IMG/VR virus record: IMGVR_UViG_3300025162_000016
Location: 250,001 to 314,000 of that record
Source: a virus
Reading direction: 5' to 3' (one strand)
DNA length: 64,000 bases
The translations under genes were made by a program, and so were the position numbers. Shown piece after piece: positions 8,330 to 17,048 of the stretch; the stretch's first letter is position 1, and the number at the start of each line of letters is the position of its first letter. The notes beneath the pieces are model-generated. The model saw nothing but the letters and a program-made list of their open reading frames with translations, did not search any database and was not told the origin of the DNA.

Positions 8330-8899
8330 TTGAATCGATATATTTGTTTTGATACGGAAACCGGCGGTACAACTCTTGATACCAGCCTGTTTACCGCTTG
8401 TTTTGTTGCATTAGATGAAAATCTTAATGTCGTAGATGAACTTGATTTATTGGTAAAACCTGATAATGATCAATATGTTGTAACAGCTCAAGCTTTAACC
8501 GTTAATCATATTAATATAATTGCCCATGATGGTGTCGCCATTCCATATAAGACAGCAAAGCCAAAATTGTATCAATTCTTACAAAAAAATTCAAATGGCG
8601 GAGCCGAAAAACTTACTCCAATTGGACACGGAATTTATTTTGATATTCTTAGAATTAAACAAGATTTAATTGGCGCTGGAACATGGGATACTTTTGTTAG
8701 CTATAGGACAATAGATACGTCTATCATCTGTCAATTTTTACGAGCGGCTAAATTGTTTCCTGATGACGTTTCTGGATCATTGGGAAGTCTGGTGAGTTAT
8801 TTTAATCTATCTCCACAAGGAGAGTTACACACCGCACGGACTGATACATTACAAACGGTTGCCGTGTTAAAAGAACTACTAAAAATTGTAAAAAAATAA
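8330..8899 (+). CDS. DnaQ-like 3'-5' exonuclease
   Basis: 189 aa from a TTG abutting the ligase stop. Exo I motif YICFDTETGG, a central PIGHGIYFDIL (Exo II-like), and C-terminal ELHTARTDTLQT (Exo III HxAxxD) identify the DEDDh exonuclease family. It is a stand-alone nuclease domain for DNA or RNA trimming or proofreading. Operon with the ligase and the phosphoesterase at 8901. Confidence 0.8.
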   Translation: MNRYICFDTETGGTTLDTSLFTACFVALDENLNVVDELDLLVKPDNDQYVVTAQALTVNHINIIAHDGVAIPYKTAKPKLYQFLQKNSNGGAEKLTPIGHGIYFDILRIKQDLIGAGTWDTFVSYRTIDTSIICQFLRAAKLFPDDVSGSLGSLVSYFNLSPQGELHTARTDTLQTVAVLKELLKIVKK

Positions 8900-8900
8900 T

Positions 8901-9542
8901 ATGATGACGCTTAGGACTACTGACCAGAATGTATTTTTTACTTCTGATTGGCATTGGAATCATGGACAATCATTCGTATGGGAGAAACGGGGATATGCTT
9001 CGGTTCAAACCCATAATGAAGCTTTAATTAAATCCATGAACGATAGTGTTGGTCAGGAGGATATTCTTTTTAATCTGGGTGATTTGGTACTTAATTGTTC
9101 TATAGAACAATTTGAGTCTCTTATTTCTCGTATTATTTGCCAAAATATTTATTTAATGGCGGGAAATCATTCAAACCCGCATTTTAAAAATATTTATAAA
9201 CCAATAGTTCAAAAATTACTTGGGGATAATTATACTCCAGAGAGTGAAGTGTATCCTCTTCGATATAAGAATGTTGTTTATATTAATCATTATATGGAAA
9301 TATCCGTTAATGATCAATTTATTGCGATGTCTCATTATCCAAACCTAATATGGAATCATTCGGGTAAAGGAAGTTGGATGCTTTGCGGGCATAGCCATTC
9401 TAGTTGTCAGATGACAAATAGCAAAAGCAATTACGGAAAAATATTGGATGTTGGATTTGATGAGTTTAAACGTCCATTGACATTTCAAGAAGTGAAAAAA
9501 ATAATGGATATTAAAATTATATCGGCGGTTGATCATCACTAA
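8901..9542 (+). CDS. calcineurin-like metallophosphoesterase
   Basis: 213 aa. Metal-binding motifs in order: FFTSDWHWNHG (DxH), LFNLGDLV (GDxx), LMAGNHSNPH (GNH), AMSHYPN and LCGHSHSS (GHxH). This is the compact phage/bacterial phosphoesterase family, a hydrolase of phosphoesters of unknown substrate. Two bp after the exonuclease in the same operon. Confidence 0.8.
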   Translation: MMTLRTTDQNVFFTSDWHWNHGQSFVWEKRGYASVQTHNEALIKSMNDSVGQEDILFNLGDLVLNCSIEQFESLISRIICQNIYLMAGNHSNPHFKNIYKPIVQKLLGDNYTPESEVYPLRYKNVVYINHYMEISVNDQFIAMSHYPNLIWNHSGKGSWMLCGHSHSSCQMTNSKSNYGKILDVGFDEFKRPLTFQEVKKIMDIKIISAVDHH

Positions 9543-9577
9543 TCCATACTCATTGTTAGCGATAAAATATAAAATAT

Positions 9578-10162
9578 ATGAATAAATATTTAGATGAATA
9601 TCTTTGTAAAAAATACCCGAAAATATTTCAAGATAGAAACGCTCCTATGGCGGAGACGTGTATGTGTTGGGGATTTCCAGGCAACGGGTGGTTTTTTTTA
9701 TTAGACACTTTATGCGAGGGAATTCAGCATCATATTGATAACCCCCCTTATGTCTATAAGAAATCTGTTAAGTTTGGGTTTAAACGGCTTTGGAATGGTA
9801 TGGTAATTAAATTCCGTTTGCCCTATAAATGGACATACGGCGAATTAATGGAACCCTCAGTAATTTCGCAGGTTATAGCTTTACAGGTTAAGGAAAAATT
9901 TTCATCGTTGCGTTTTTATTATAGTGGAGGGGACAAAAAAATTAGAGGAATGGTTACTTTGGCGGAGCATATGTCGGCTCATATTTGTGAAATATGTGGA
10001 AAGATGAATGAGGAAATAGGTAGGAACACTAAAGGATGGTCGGTTACTACGTGCAAAGGGCATTCTAATGGCGCTCGGGATTTCAAATTTAATTATGATG
10101 CCGCAGAGATAACGACGTGGGAAAATGTTCGTGAGGAGATCGCAGGAAAGCCCGCCTCATGA
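9578..10162 (+). CDS. conserved phage-type protein with CxxC site, unknown function
   Basis: 194 aa. Contains KYPKIFQDRNAPMAETCMCWGF near the N-terminus, KEKFSSLRFYYSGGD in the middle and a C-terminal ICEICGK (CxxC, likely zinc). I believe similar proteins occur in other large phages but cannot name a function. Overlaps the next gene by 4 bp. Confidence 0.6.
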   Translation: MNKYLDEYLCKKYPKIFQDRNAPMAETCMCWGFPGNGWFFLLDTLCEGIQHHIDNPPYVYKKSVKFGFKRLWNGMVIKFRLPYKWTYGELMEPSVISQVIALQVKEKFSSLRFYYSGGDKKIRGMVTLAEHMSAHICEICGKMNEEIGRNTKGWSVTTCKGHSNGARDFKFNYDAAEITTWENVREEIAGKPAS

Positions 10163-10602
10163 TAGGCGTGAATAAACCGTTTGATAAAGGTCTTCACACA
10201 AAAAACGATCCGAAATCTCGCCGATTGATTAAAGATTTTTTTGCTGAACGTGGATTGGTTTTAATAGACCATCCAAACAAATATGACATTGACTTAATAT
10301 CGGAAGACGGTATAATTCGAGTGGAAGTTGAACATCGTTTAAATTGGGTAAATGCAGTTTTTCCTTATGCAGAAATAAACGTGCCAGAGAGAAAGGCTAA
10401 ATTCTTTGCGAAAGGAAAAGCTCATTACTGTATTTTATCTAAAGAATATGAATATGTTGGATTTATATCTGCTGAAAAAATTCAGAAGTACATAAAACCT
10501 AGATTTCTAAAAGAATCCAGTAATCGATTTGTAAAAGAAAATGAATTTTTTTATAAAGTCCCAAAAGAAGAATTTGAATTTTATCAAGTAACAGTTGAAT
10601 AA
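10159..10602 (+). CDS. PD-(D/E)XK-like nuclease candidate
   Basis: 147 aa. YDIDLISEDGIIRVEVEHRLNW resembles a restriction-endonuclease-fold core (D...ExE), followed by FPYAEINVPERKAKFF. Substrate unknown. ATGA overlap with the upstream gene implies coupled translation. Its 3' end abuts a solo IS end. Fold assignment is by pattern only. Confidence 0.5.
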   Translation: MIGVNKPFDKGLHTKNDPKSRRLIKDFFAERGLVLIDHPNKYDIDLISEDGIIRVEVEHRLNWVNAVFPYAEINVPERKAKFFAKGKAHYCILSKEYEYVGFISAEKIQKYIKPRFLKESSNRFVKENEFFYKVPKEEFEFYQVTVE

Positions 10603-10722
10603 AACATCGAAAAAGTTAAAATATTTTTGTGGTTGACAAATTGAGGTAATTGGTGTAGGATATTAAGAATGGTCGGAATTCCTCCCCGAGGCTAAAGCCG
10701 TCGGGGTTTCCTTCCTCCAAAA
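10602..10722 (+). mobile_element. solo left end of TnpB1-type element, with outward promoter
   Basis: About 115 bp almost identical to 26816-26935, the upstream end of TnpB element 1, including the CAT that would be the tnpB-proximal start region. No tnpB follows. It contains TTGACA-N17-TAGGAT (-35 at about 10634) and then a hairpin CCCCGAGGCTAAAGCCGTCGGGG-like stem with the CTAAAG core. The promoter reads into the gene at 10725, so the residue supplies that gene's promoter and structured leader. Confidence 0.75.
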
Positions 10723-10724
10723 CA

Positions 10725-10943
10725 ATGAATGAACCTAAAGTAGAATATCAATTAGAGAAAGCGGTCACCGGTAAAGTGGAAAAAAAAGTGCCGGTTGTAT
10801 TAGAAGATAAAGAAGGCAATAAAATTCGAGCCCCATGGGCACCAAAAGCAAATTGTAAACGGTGTCTCGGACGAGGTTATATGGGGATGTCAACTATAAC
10901 AAACGTATTACTTCCTTGTCGTAAATGTTATCCTTGGCAATGA
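10725..10943 (+). CDS. small zinc-ribbon protein
   Basis: 72 aa. C-terminal CKRCLGRGYMG...LPCRKC has two CxxC pairs, the first in a DnaJ-like CxxCxGxG context, so it binds zinc. No further function. Transcribed from the IS-derived promoter. Confidence 0.6.
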   Translation: MNEPKVEYQLEKAVTGKVEKKVPVVLEDKEGNKIRAPWAPKANCKRCLGRGYMGMSTITNVLLPCRKCYPWQ

Positions 10944-10944
10944 T

Positions 10945-11280
10945 ATGACTAATAATGCCAAAGATTATCTTGTTGAAGGTCCACTATATCCTTCGTTCAT
11001 CCATCTGTGGAAAGACGATTTGTCTATGTTATCCGACGTTCCACTTGATTGGAAAGAGCGAGAAGTATTTCGGATTTTTGCATCGAAAATATATGAACGG
11101 TTAACTCAGCCGCAGGTTATTCAGAAATTTGTCAATGACGCATATGAAGATGGATATCAAGAGGGAAAAGAGAATGTGATAGAAGCCGTTATAATAGAGT
11201 TGACAAAACTGGAAACCGGTAAATCCGAGGATGCTGTGGAGATATTGGAGCAAGCGATAAACTCATTGCGAATTATATGA
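10945..11280 (+). CDS. small protein, unknown function
   Basis: 111 aa, acidic and helical, with no recognised motif. Starts 1 bp after the zinc-ribbon gene and overlaps the macro-domain gene by 4 bp (ATGA), so the three are co-transcribed. Confidence 0.55.
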   Translation: MTNNAKDYLVEGPLYPSFIHLWKDDLSMLSDVPLDWKEREVFRIFASKIYERLTQPQVIQKFVNDAYEDGYQEGKENVIEAVIIELTKLETGKSEDAVEILEQAINSLRII

Positions 11281-11792
11281 TATATTTTTTAGAAAACACA
11301 AATTTATTAACATGGTATGAAGAACAAACAAAGCCTTGTGGTATTGGGCATAGTTGCAACTGCTTTCATACATTCGGAAGTGGCATTGCTAAATCTATTA
11401 AAGACGCATATCCACAAGCATATGCCGCAGATTTAACAACTTTGCGGGCATCAAAAGATAAACTTGGAATTTTTTCTTGTGCAACAATTCAGACAGTCCC
11501 TCATAAGATAATTTATAATATCTATGGTCAATTTGATTTTGGGAGAGATAAGCGATATGATTTTGGGAGAGATAAGCGATATACCTCATATGATGCTTTA
11601 TTTGATGGCGTGTCAGCAATGCGAAGTCATGCTATTGAAAATGATATAGAGCTACTTGGATTGCCGCAAAATATCGGGTGTTATCGGGGCGGAGCAAATT
11701 GGAACATCGTGGAAGCGATTTTACGAGAGATTTTTGCGGCAGATAAAGCGTTATCGTTAGTAATATGTCATTATAATCCTTCGCCGATTTAA
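11277..11792 (+). CDS. macro-domain protein (ADP-ribose binding or hydrolysing)
   Basis: 171 aa. GHSCNCFHTFGSGIAKSIKD matches the macro-domain loop NCxGxxGxGIA, and LPQNIGCYRGGANWNIVEAI matches the second loop (IGxGxGG..W..V). Such domains bind ADP-ribose or remove it from targets. A 24-nt in-frame tandem duplication encodes DFGRDKRY twice (around 11534-11581), which lengthens a surface loop. Lies just upstream of the WGR-PARP gene. Confidence 0.75.
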   Translation: MIYFLENTNLLTWYEEQTKPCGIGHSCNCFHTFGSGIAKSIKDAYPQAYAADLTTLRASKDKLGIFSCATIQTVPHKIIYNIYGQFDFGRDKRYDFGRDKRYTSYDALFDGVSAMRSHAIENDIELLGLPQNIGCYRGGANWNIVEAILREIFAADKALSLVICHYNPSPI

Positions 11793-11794
11793 AT

Positions 11795-11989
11795 ATGAAA
11801 AAATTATTTGTAATATTATTCGGGATTATTGTTCTTATAAGTTTTCCCAGTTGTACAACCTATGTTGGTCCCGGTCCGGTTTATTGTCCTACTCCCGTCT
11901 ATTATTCTTCGCCAGTTTATTATCCTCCACCTGTTATTTTTTATGGGCCATATTGGCATTCGGATCATCGCTATTATTACCGGCGTTAA
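11795..11989 (+). CDS. small Tyr/Pro-rich lipoprotein
   Basis: 64 aa. MKKLFVILFGIIVLISFPSC is a lipoprotein signal with the lipobox Cys at residue 20. The mature part is Tyr, Pro and Val rich (repeats of PVYY). It would be membrane anchored and might affect superinfection or the host envelope (inference). Confidence 0.6.
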   Translation: MKKLFVILFGIIVLISFPSCTTYVGPGPVYCPTPVYYSSPVYYPPPVIFYGPYWHSDHRYYYRR

Positions 11990-12007
11990 AGTTTTTAAAA
12001 AAGGGAG

Positions 12008-12035
12008 TTGACTTTTTATACCGAACCGGTATACT
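12008..12035 (+). promoter_or_regulatory. promoter of the PARP gene
   Basis: TTGACT (12008-12013), 16-nt spacer, TATACT (12030-12035). The ATG at 12045 is 9 nt beyond the -10, leaving almost no leader. Confidence 0.75.
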
Positions 12036-12044
12036 CGTTTCAAT

Positions 12045-13316
12045 ATGGCAACTGTAATTAAAGAATTGCGATTAATCAACGTTGGGGTAGATGTGAACAT
12101 GAACCGCTGGTGGACGGGGCGAGTTTATGACAATGGGGACTTTGAAGCCGTGTGGGGACGGGTTGGTAATAGTGGGCAGAGTAAACTTTTCCCCGGTGGC
12201 GGAGAAACTAAACTGGAAGAGATGCGCCGGGACAAAATTAAGAAAGGTTATTCCGAACTGAAAACTGTTGGCGGTCCTGCTTCATCGGTTGTATCTGAAT
12301 CAAAACACATGGGCAATAGTGAACTTCGCCAAATCGCTAAAGCACAACTACTTAAAACCCAAAATCCCGTGCTGGATCGGTTGGTTGATCGGCTTATTCA
12401 AGCGAATGTTCATCGCATTACCACCTCTACTCAAATTCAGTTTAATTCTTCAACTGGATTGTTTAGTACTCCGCTCGGTATCGTTACTCCAGATGGCATT
12501 ACCGAAGCTCGTAATTTGCTGGTAACTTTAAATCATTGTGTTTCTCTCCGTGATTGGGCGTCTTATAAAATGTCGAGTGCGGTGAACCAGTATCTTCGCA
12601 TTGTTCCACAAAATGTGGGTATGAAACTGAGTGTCGAAGCTCTTTTTCCAGACGACGGAGCCATTCAAAAACAATCAAACATATTAGATTCCCTCGAATC
12701 TTCTTATCAAGCATTGCAGTCACAACCCGTCACTACCAATGCCACGGCAAAGTCAGTGGAGCAGGTATTCAAAGTGGATTTTGATGTGCTCAACGATCAG
12801 AAAGAGATTGATAGAATTGTACGGTGGTTTAATACGAGTAATAAGGCAATTCATGGATATTCGAATGTTAGGATCATGACTTTCCTAAAAATCAAAATTC
12901 ATGATAACTGGAACAGTTTTAATGAAAAAACTGGAAACATAAAGGAAATCTGGCATGGTAGCAGCGAAGCTAATTTGTTAAGTATTTTGAAAACGGGCCT
13001 AAAGGTAAGTCCTCCATCCACGACAACTCTCACCGGAAAAATGTTTGGTGAAGGTCACTATGGAGCGTTGGATAGTAGCAAATCCATGCAATATACATTT
13101 GGTAGGTTCAGTGGCCAGCATGGTAGTAGTGGATGGCTTTTTATTGCTGATTTTGCAATGGGGAATACATATTTTATCAATTCCTATGGCGGGAATAAAC
13201 CGGTCGGATACGATTCTATATGGGCAAAAGCGGCGAATACCGGACTGCGATTCGATGAACTGATTGTTCCGAGAGATAATCAAGTACGTCTCAAATATTT
13301 GATAGAAGTAAAATAG
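12045..13316 (+). CDS. WGR-domain poly(ADP-ribose) polymerase-like protein
   Basis: 423 aa. Residues about 5-75 form a WGR domain (NRWWTGRVY...AVWGRVGNSGQ). The C-terminal about 200 residues carry a PARP catalytic core: KEIWHGSSEANL (the HG NAD-binding motif), MFGEGHYGALDSSKSMQYT (the Y region) and FDELIVPRDNQVRLKYLIEV (the Glu of the H-Y-E triad). A helical linker separates them. It would transfer ADP-ribose from NAD to protein or nucleic acid. Its own leaderless promoter and the neighbouring macro domain and ADP-ribosylglycohydrolase suggest an ADP-ribose module. Confidence 0.8.
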   Translation: MATVIKELRLINVGVDVNMNRWWTGRVYDNGDFEAVWGRVGNSGQSKLFPGGGETKLEEMRRDKIKKGYSELKTVGGPASSVVSESKHMGNSELRQIAKAQLLKTQNPVLDRLVDRLIQANVHRITTSTQIQFNSSTGLFSTPLGIVTPDGITEARNLLVTLNHCVSLRDWASYKMSSAVNQYLRIVPQNVGMKLSVEALFPDDGAIQKQSNILDSLESSYQALQSQPVTTNATAKSVEQVFKVDFDVLNDQKEIDRIVRWFNTSNKAIHGYSNVRIMTFLKIKIHDNWNSFNEKTGNIKEIWHGSSEANLLSILKTGLKVSPPSTTTLTGKMFGEGHYGALDSSKSMQYTFGRFSGQHGSSGWLFIADFAMGNTYFINSYGGNKPVGYDSIWAKAANTGLRFDELIVPRDNQVRLKYLIEVK

Positions 13317-13331
13317 TTTATATTATATTAT

Positions 13332-13565
13332 ATGAAAAAAACAATTGGAGTCCTGCTAATTTTAGCAGGGATAGCGTTGGGTTTATATGTCGGATTATAT
13401 CTATGTTTTATTTGTGGAATTATAGATATCATCAAGGAAATTAGATCTTCAGATTTGAATGCCGTCAATGTGGCATGGGATATTGTTCGGATTATGTTTG
13501 CCAGCGTTGCAGGATGGATATGTGCATTCTTGTTCATTACTCCCGGCTACGCAATGGTAAAGTAA
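13332..13565 (+). CDS. small membrane protein, two TM segments
   Basis: 77 aa. TM1 about residues 4-30 (TIGVLLILAGIALGLYVGLY), TM2 about 48-72. No motif. Follows the PARP gene by 15 bp. Confidence 0.6.
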   Translation: MKKTIGVLLILAGIALGLYVGLYLCFICGIIDIIKEIRSSDLNAVNVAWDIVRIMFASVAGWICAFLFITPGYAMVK

Positions 13566-13577
13566 TAAAATATTCCC

Positions 13578-13605
13578 TTGACTTTTTATACCGAACCCGT
13601 ATAAT
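13578..13605 (+). promoter_or_regulatory. promoter upstream of the 13651 gene
   Basis: TTGACT (13578-13583), 16-nt spacer, TATAAT (13600-13605), nearly the same core as the PARP promoter. The leader to the ATG at 13651 is about 40 nt. Confidence 0.75.
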
Positions 13606-13650
13606 GCTGATGTAACGTAGAAAACAATAAAACAATAAAACAATAAATAT

Positions 13651-14280
13651 ATGTGCAATCCAAATACCCTATCGGTGACTTTGCAAACGGCGGTTCTTAT
13701 GCAGATTCAAGAATTCGTGAATAGTGGACAGATGTTCTCCCGCTACGACATTACGTTGGCAATTCGGCGGAAATGTAATGATGGTCTTCTGGAAATTCCA
13801 GCAGTAGAAAATACTAATCCCGGTGCCATTAATCGTTTTCCTATTCATAAGACCGCAGTGGATGATATTTTTGAACAATTATATCAAAACTGTCTTATCA
13901 ATGGACTTCCACCGTTGCGATATGATTTTGATCGAACTAAGGGATATCGATTATTCTCCGTAGATACTACTGCGCAAACAACTATTCCGGTTCCTGTTCC
14001 CATTAGCAATGTAACGCCAATGGATAATAAAGTTGTAAATGTGCCTTCTTTGGACTCAGTATCTTCTTCTACGGCATCTCCCGCTAATACCACGATGGTT
14101 ACTATGAGTGATGGCGAAATTCGTAGGCGAGTGGGTCTATATATGGATCGGTGTAGGAAAATTGGAGCAACTCCTACAATTAAACAGATCCAATCGGCAA
14201 TTAAACGTAAGAATAAAAGCACCGGTCTTTCATATCGGGAAATTACCAATATCACAACTTCCATGGGATATAAAGTTTAA
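13651..14280 (+). CDS. protein of unknown function with Ser/Thr-rich linker
   Basis: 209 aa. Two helical domains flank a low-complexity Pro/Ser/Thr/Val linker (about residues 110-155). N-terminal QIQEFVNSGQMFSRYDITLAI resembles a winged-helix DNA-binding domain (weak). Confidence 0.55.
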   Translation: MCNPNTLSVTLQTAVLMQIQEFVNSGQMFSRYDITLAIRRKCNDGLLEIPAVENTNPGAINRFPIHKTAVDDIFEQLYQNCLINGLPPLRYDFDRTKGYRLFSVDTTAQTTIPVPVPISNVTPMDNKVVNVPSLDSVSSSTASPANTTMVTMSDGEIRRRVGLYMDRCRKIGATPTIKQIQSAIKRKNKSTGLSYREITNITTSMGYKV

Positions 14281-14350
14281 TTTAGTTTTGTTTAATCGAG
14301 CTATTGAGAAGTGGGAGGGGCATTTTGCCGTCCCTTCTCTATTTATATTC

Positions 14351-15034
14351 ATGATTAATGATGGCGTTGTAAATATACCGGCAAAAGAAGAAAAGGCTAT
14401 TAATGCTTTTATAGAAAATATTTCTAATTTCTTTAATAAAAATAAATCTGCTTACATTGACAAGTGGGACATGGCTATTTGTTCTGTGATCAAGCAATAT
14501 GCCAATGAAATATCTCCGAAATATCACTTGGAAAAGATATTCTGGAGGTTTGTGTATGAGGTAGAAAATGTCAACAAGGCGGGATATATTCCGAAGCACA
14601 ATGAAATATTTGTCAATTTAGTATTTTGTGTTAAGAAGCCAAAAGAGAGATTAGGAGGTCAAGCGATTGATTTCAAAGCGGTTACTGTGTATATTTATCA
14701 CGAATGGGTTCATTACAAGCAAGATATTCTTGTTAAGAAGAAACATTCCAAGGGATTGGGTGGATTTTTTGACATGTATAATAAGACTGCTTACCACGAT
14801 ATTAAATGGGAGCAGATGGCATTAGCCCGTCAAGAGATTGAGTGGATAAAGCAGCGGATACGGAAGGTAACGCCGGAAGAAGTGATGAAGTGGTTACGAG
14901 AGTGGGGATTGAAGAGTGATCCTGCGTTAATTAGGCTTAAAAACACGAATCCGATGGCATATAAAAGAATTCTGAAATATGCCGTTATGTTCATTTTGAA
15001 GAAACAAGCTAAAGCTGTTACTAAAACACGATAG
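14351..15034 (+). CDS. putative HExxH metallopeptidase
   Basis: 227 aa from the ATG at 14351 (a longer frame would overlap the upstream gene). VYIYHEWVHYKQD contains HExxH with a following WEQMALARQE as possible third ligand, as in phage SprT-like or minimal zinc peptidases. Substrate unknown. A C-terminal basic helix is present. Overlaps convergently with the 15021 minus-strand gene. Confidence 0.5.
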   Translation: MINDGVVNIPAKEEKAINAFIENISNFFNKNKSAYIDKWDMAICSVIKQYANEISPKYHLEKIFWRFVYEVENVNKAGYIPKHNEIFVNLVFCVKKPKERLGGQAIDFKAVTVYIYHEWVHYKQDILVKKKHSKGLGGFFDMYNKTAYHDIKWEQMALARQEIEWIKQRIRKVTPEEVMKWLREWGLKSDPALIRLKNTNPMAYKRILKYAVMFILKKQAKAVTKTR

Positions 15035-15344
15035 TATATTCATCTCCATTCATTTCGTCATCCGGCCATTTTATTTTAATTCTCTGAACTATTTCAGGGG
15101 GGAAATATTTCATATTTAAAATATTCATCATGTCATTATAAGTAATATCGATATGACGATTTAAAGCTAGATTGGAGGTGAACCAAGTAATACGATAAGG
15201 TAATTCTCCCGGTTTGGCATTGGCAGATGCAATTCCAATAAAAGTAGTAGAATTTCCATTCTTTTTCATTTCAATCGGAAATTTCTTTCCAAACGATGCT
15301 TCCAAGAGGATTTCGAGTAGTATATTTTTCAAAGTTAATTGCAT
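15021..15344 (-). CDS. small protein with capsid-targeting-like N-terminus
   Basis: 107 aa. Starts MQLTLKNILLEILLEASFGKK; the amphipathic leader and LLE/A site resemble the capsid-targeting sequences cleaved by T4-type prohead protease, seen in other genes here. Rest unrecognised. Confidence 0.5.
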   Translation of the reverse strand: MQLTLKNILLEILLEASFGKKFPIEMKKNGNSTTFIGIASANAKPGELPYRITWFTSNLALNRHIDITYNDMMNILNMKYFPPEIVQRIKIKWPDDEMNGDEYTIVF

Positions 15345-15418
15345 TGTATATAAATAGGTTTTTTAGAAAGAAAACCTTGACTTTTTCCTTAAAACTGATA
15401 GATTACACTAAATTGAAT

Positions 15419-15976
15419 ATGGAATATTCTTGTATAACTCGTGACACCGATGCTCTTATTGGAGAGTCATTTTCTGATTATTCTCCTCCTTCGTGGGACG
15501 TGTATTTTTTGCGATTATCATATGAAGTCGCAACAAAATCCCGTGATCCTTCGACGAAATTCGGGGCAGTTGTGGTAAAAGATAAACGTCCTATATTATT
15601 TGGGTATAATGGATTGCCCTCAAATGTGAAAGATTTGCCGGAACGATTGGCAAGACCGGCTAAATATAAATGGACAATTCATTCGGAAGCCAATGCTCTT
15701 ATTTGTGGAGCAAAATTTGGAATATCAACTAATAAAGCGACATTATATATAGCTGGAATGCCATGTGCGGGATGTGCGACTATGATTGTAGCCGCAGGTA
15801 TTAGCAAAGTAGTTATTCATCGCCCCACTGCATTAATTTTTTCATTGGTAAGTCCATATGGAGAAGACGATGTAATTACGACCACCATGTTCGATGAGGC
15901 CGGAATAGAGGTGGTGTTTGTGGAAGAACCGGTTAATAAGATTGCCTATTTGGGTGGAAAGAAATATAATGTATAA
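15419..15976 (+). CDS. dCMP deaminase-like cytidine deaminase
   Basis: 185 aa from the ATG at 15419, which follows TTGACT-N16-TAGATT; a longer frame from 15296 would overlap the promoter. Zinc and catalytic motifs TIHSEANAL (HxE) and MPCAGCATMI (PCxxC) are clear, with DPSTKFGAVVV upstream. It converts dCMP to dUMP for thymidylate supply, fitting the DHFR and ThyX in the same window. Confidence 0.85.
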   Translation: MEYSCITRDTDALIGESFSDYSPPSWDVYFLRLSYEVATKSRDPSTKFGAVVVKDKRPILFGYNGLPSNVKDLPERLARPAKYKWTIHSEANALICGAKFGISTNKATLYIAGMPCAGCATMIVAAGISKVVIHRPTALIFSLVSPYGEDDVITTTMFDEAGIEVVFVEEPVNKIAYLGGKKYNV

Positions 15977-15978
15977 TT

Positions 15979-16089
15979 ATGATTAAATTGTTGGAATTAT
16001 TGTTATTTTTAGGTTTTGTGAGTATGCTTGCATGGGGACTGATGTTTGTAATTGAACGAGAAGTGAACGATCCGGACGATAAAGAATAA
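15979..16089 (+). CDS. 36-aa membrane peptide
   Basis: ATG 15979 to TAA 16087-16089. One hydrophobic segment (LLELLLFLGFVSMLAWGLM) and an acidic C-terminus. It fills the gap between the deaminase and the ADP-ribosylglycohydrolase (2 bp each side). Confidence 0.5.
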   Translation: MIKLLELLLFLGFVSMLAWGLMFVIEREVNDPDDKE

Positions 16090-16090
16090 T

Positions 16091-16939
16091 ATGCTAGGAG
16101 CTATAATTGGTGATATTGCGGGAGCACCCTATGAGGGTGATAAATTAAGTCAAGATAAACGAGACTATCGTCCTTTCTTTTTGAATGGATTAGCTAAATT
16201 TACTGATGATACTAATCTGACAATTGCGGTAGCGGATTCATTATTGACAGGGGTTCCTTTCCATGAAAAATTTTTGGAATGGTATAATAAAAATCCTAAT
16301 CTTGGATATGGATCTTCGTTTAAAGAGTGGGCCGCAACCGGAGGTACCATGCAAAATGATAGTCGTGGTGATGGGGCTGCAATGCGAGTAAGCCCGATTG
16401 CTTTATTTGCATTGAATTTAGAACTATTGGGGGTGGATGGTAAGCCTATTGAGTTGTCTTTTGAGGATAGGTTAGCATGGGCGTATGAACAGGCAGTAGA
16501 GAGTACTAAAATGACTCATAATTGCGATGAATCTCGCAATGGGGCGTTGGCAGTTACTACAGCAGCGATGTTAGCGGCGAAAAAATATACGAAAGCGGAA
16601 ATTAAAGATAACATTGTAAAACTTACTGGTTATGATTTATCTGCCTCGGTAGAAACTGTTAGGGAAACATGGACAAAGCGAGATATTAGATGTGATATTA
16701 CGGTACCTCAGGCATTGATTTGTTTTTTAGAATCTACTAGTTTTGAAGATACTATTCGTTTATCTGTTTATTCCAAAGGAGATGTAGATACCATTGCTGC
16801 CATTGCGGGAGGGATTGCCGAACATTTTTATGGAATAGATAGCATTAATACCGGCATCCTCGTCGAAACTAAATTACGATTACAGCCCGAAATGATTGAT
16901 ATTATAAATAAATGTTATGGAAATACTCTTAAATGGTAA
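16091..16939 (+). CDS. ADP-ribosylglycohydrolase (ARH/DraG family)
   Basis: 282 aa, full family length. MLGAIIGDIAGAPYEG at the N-terminus, LAKFTDDTNLTIAVADS (metal-binding TDDT) and C-terminal YSKGDVDTIAAIAGGIAEHFYG (the second D..DT metal site) define the family. It removes ADP-ribose from proteins or nucleic acid, so it may reverse the phage PARP or host/defence ADP-ribosylation. Followed by a terminator. Confidence 0.85.
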   Translation: MLGAIIGDIAGAPYEGDKLSQDKRDYRPFFLNGLAKFTDDTNLTIAVADSLLTGVPFHEKFLEWYNKNPNLGYGSSFKEWAATGGTMQNDSRGDGAAMRVSPIALFALNLELLGVDGKPIELSFEDRLAWAYEQAVESTKMTHNCDESRNGALAVTTAAMLAAKKYTKAEIKDNIVKLTGYDLSASVETVRETWTKRDIRCDITVPQALICFLESTSFEDTIRLSVYSKGDVDTIAAIAGGIAEHFYGIDSINTGILVETKLRLQPEMIDIINKCYGNTLKW

Positions 16940-16964
16940 TAAGCCGGAATCACGCTGGCTTATT
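16938..16964 (+). terminator. terminator after the ADP-ribosylglycohydrolase
   Basis: Stem AATAAGCC/GGCTTATT with an 11-nt loop overlapping the stop codon; a short T-rich tail follows. Confidence 0.6.
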
Positions 16965-17048
16965 TACCGACGAAAGGTTTGGATTAAAAATACTATTATC
17001 GTTCCGACGATCGGGATTATAACATATTGGTTTTCATCCTGAAAAAAC

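Noticed and set aside
14108-14350. Long N-terminal extension of the HExxH protein
   Set aside because: It overlaps the coding sequence of the 13651 gene by more than 170 bp in a different frame.
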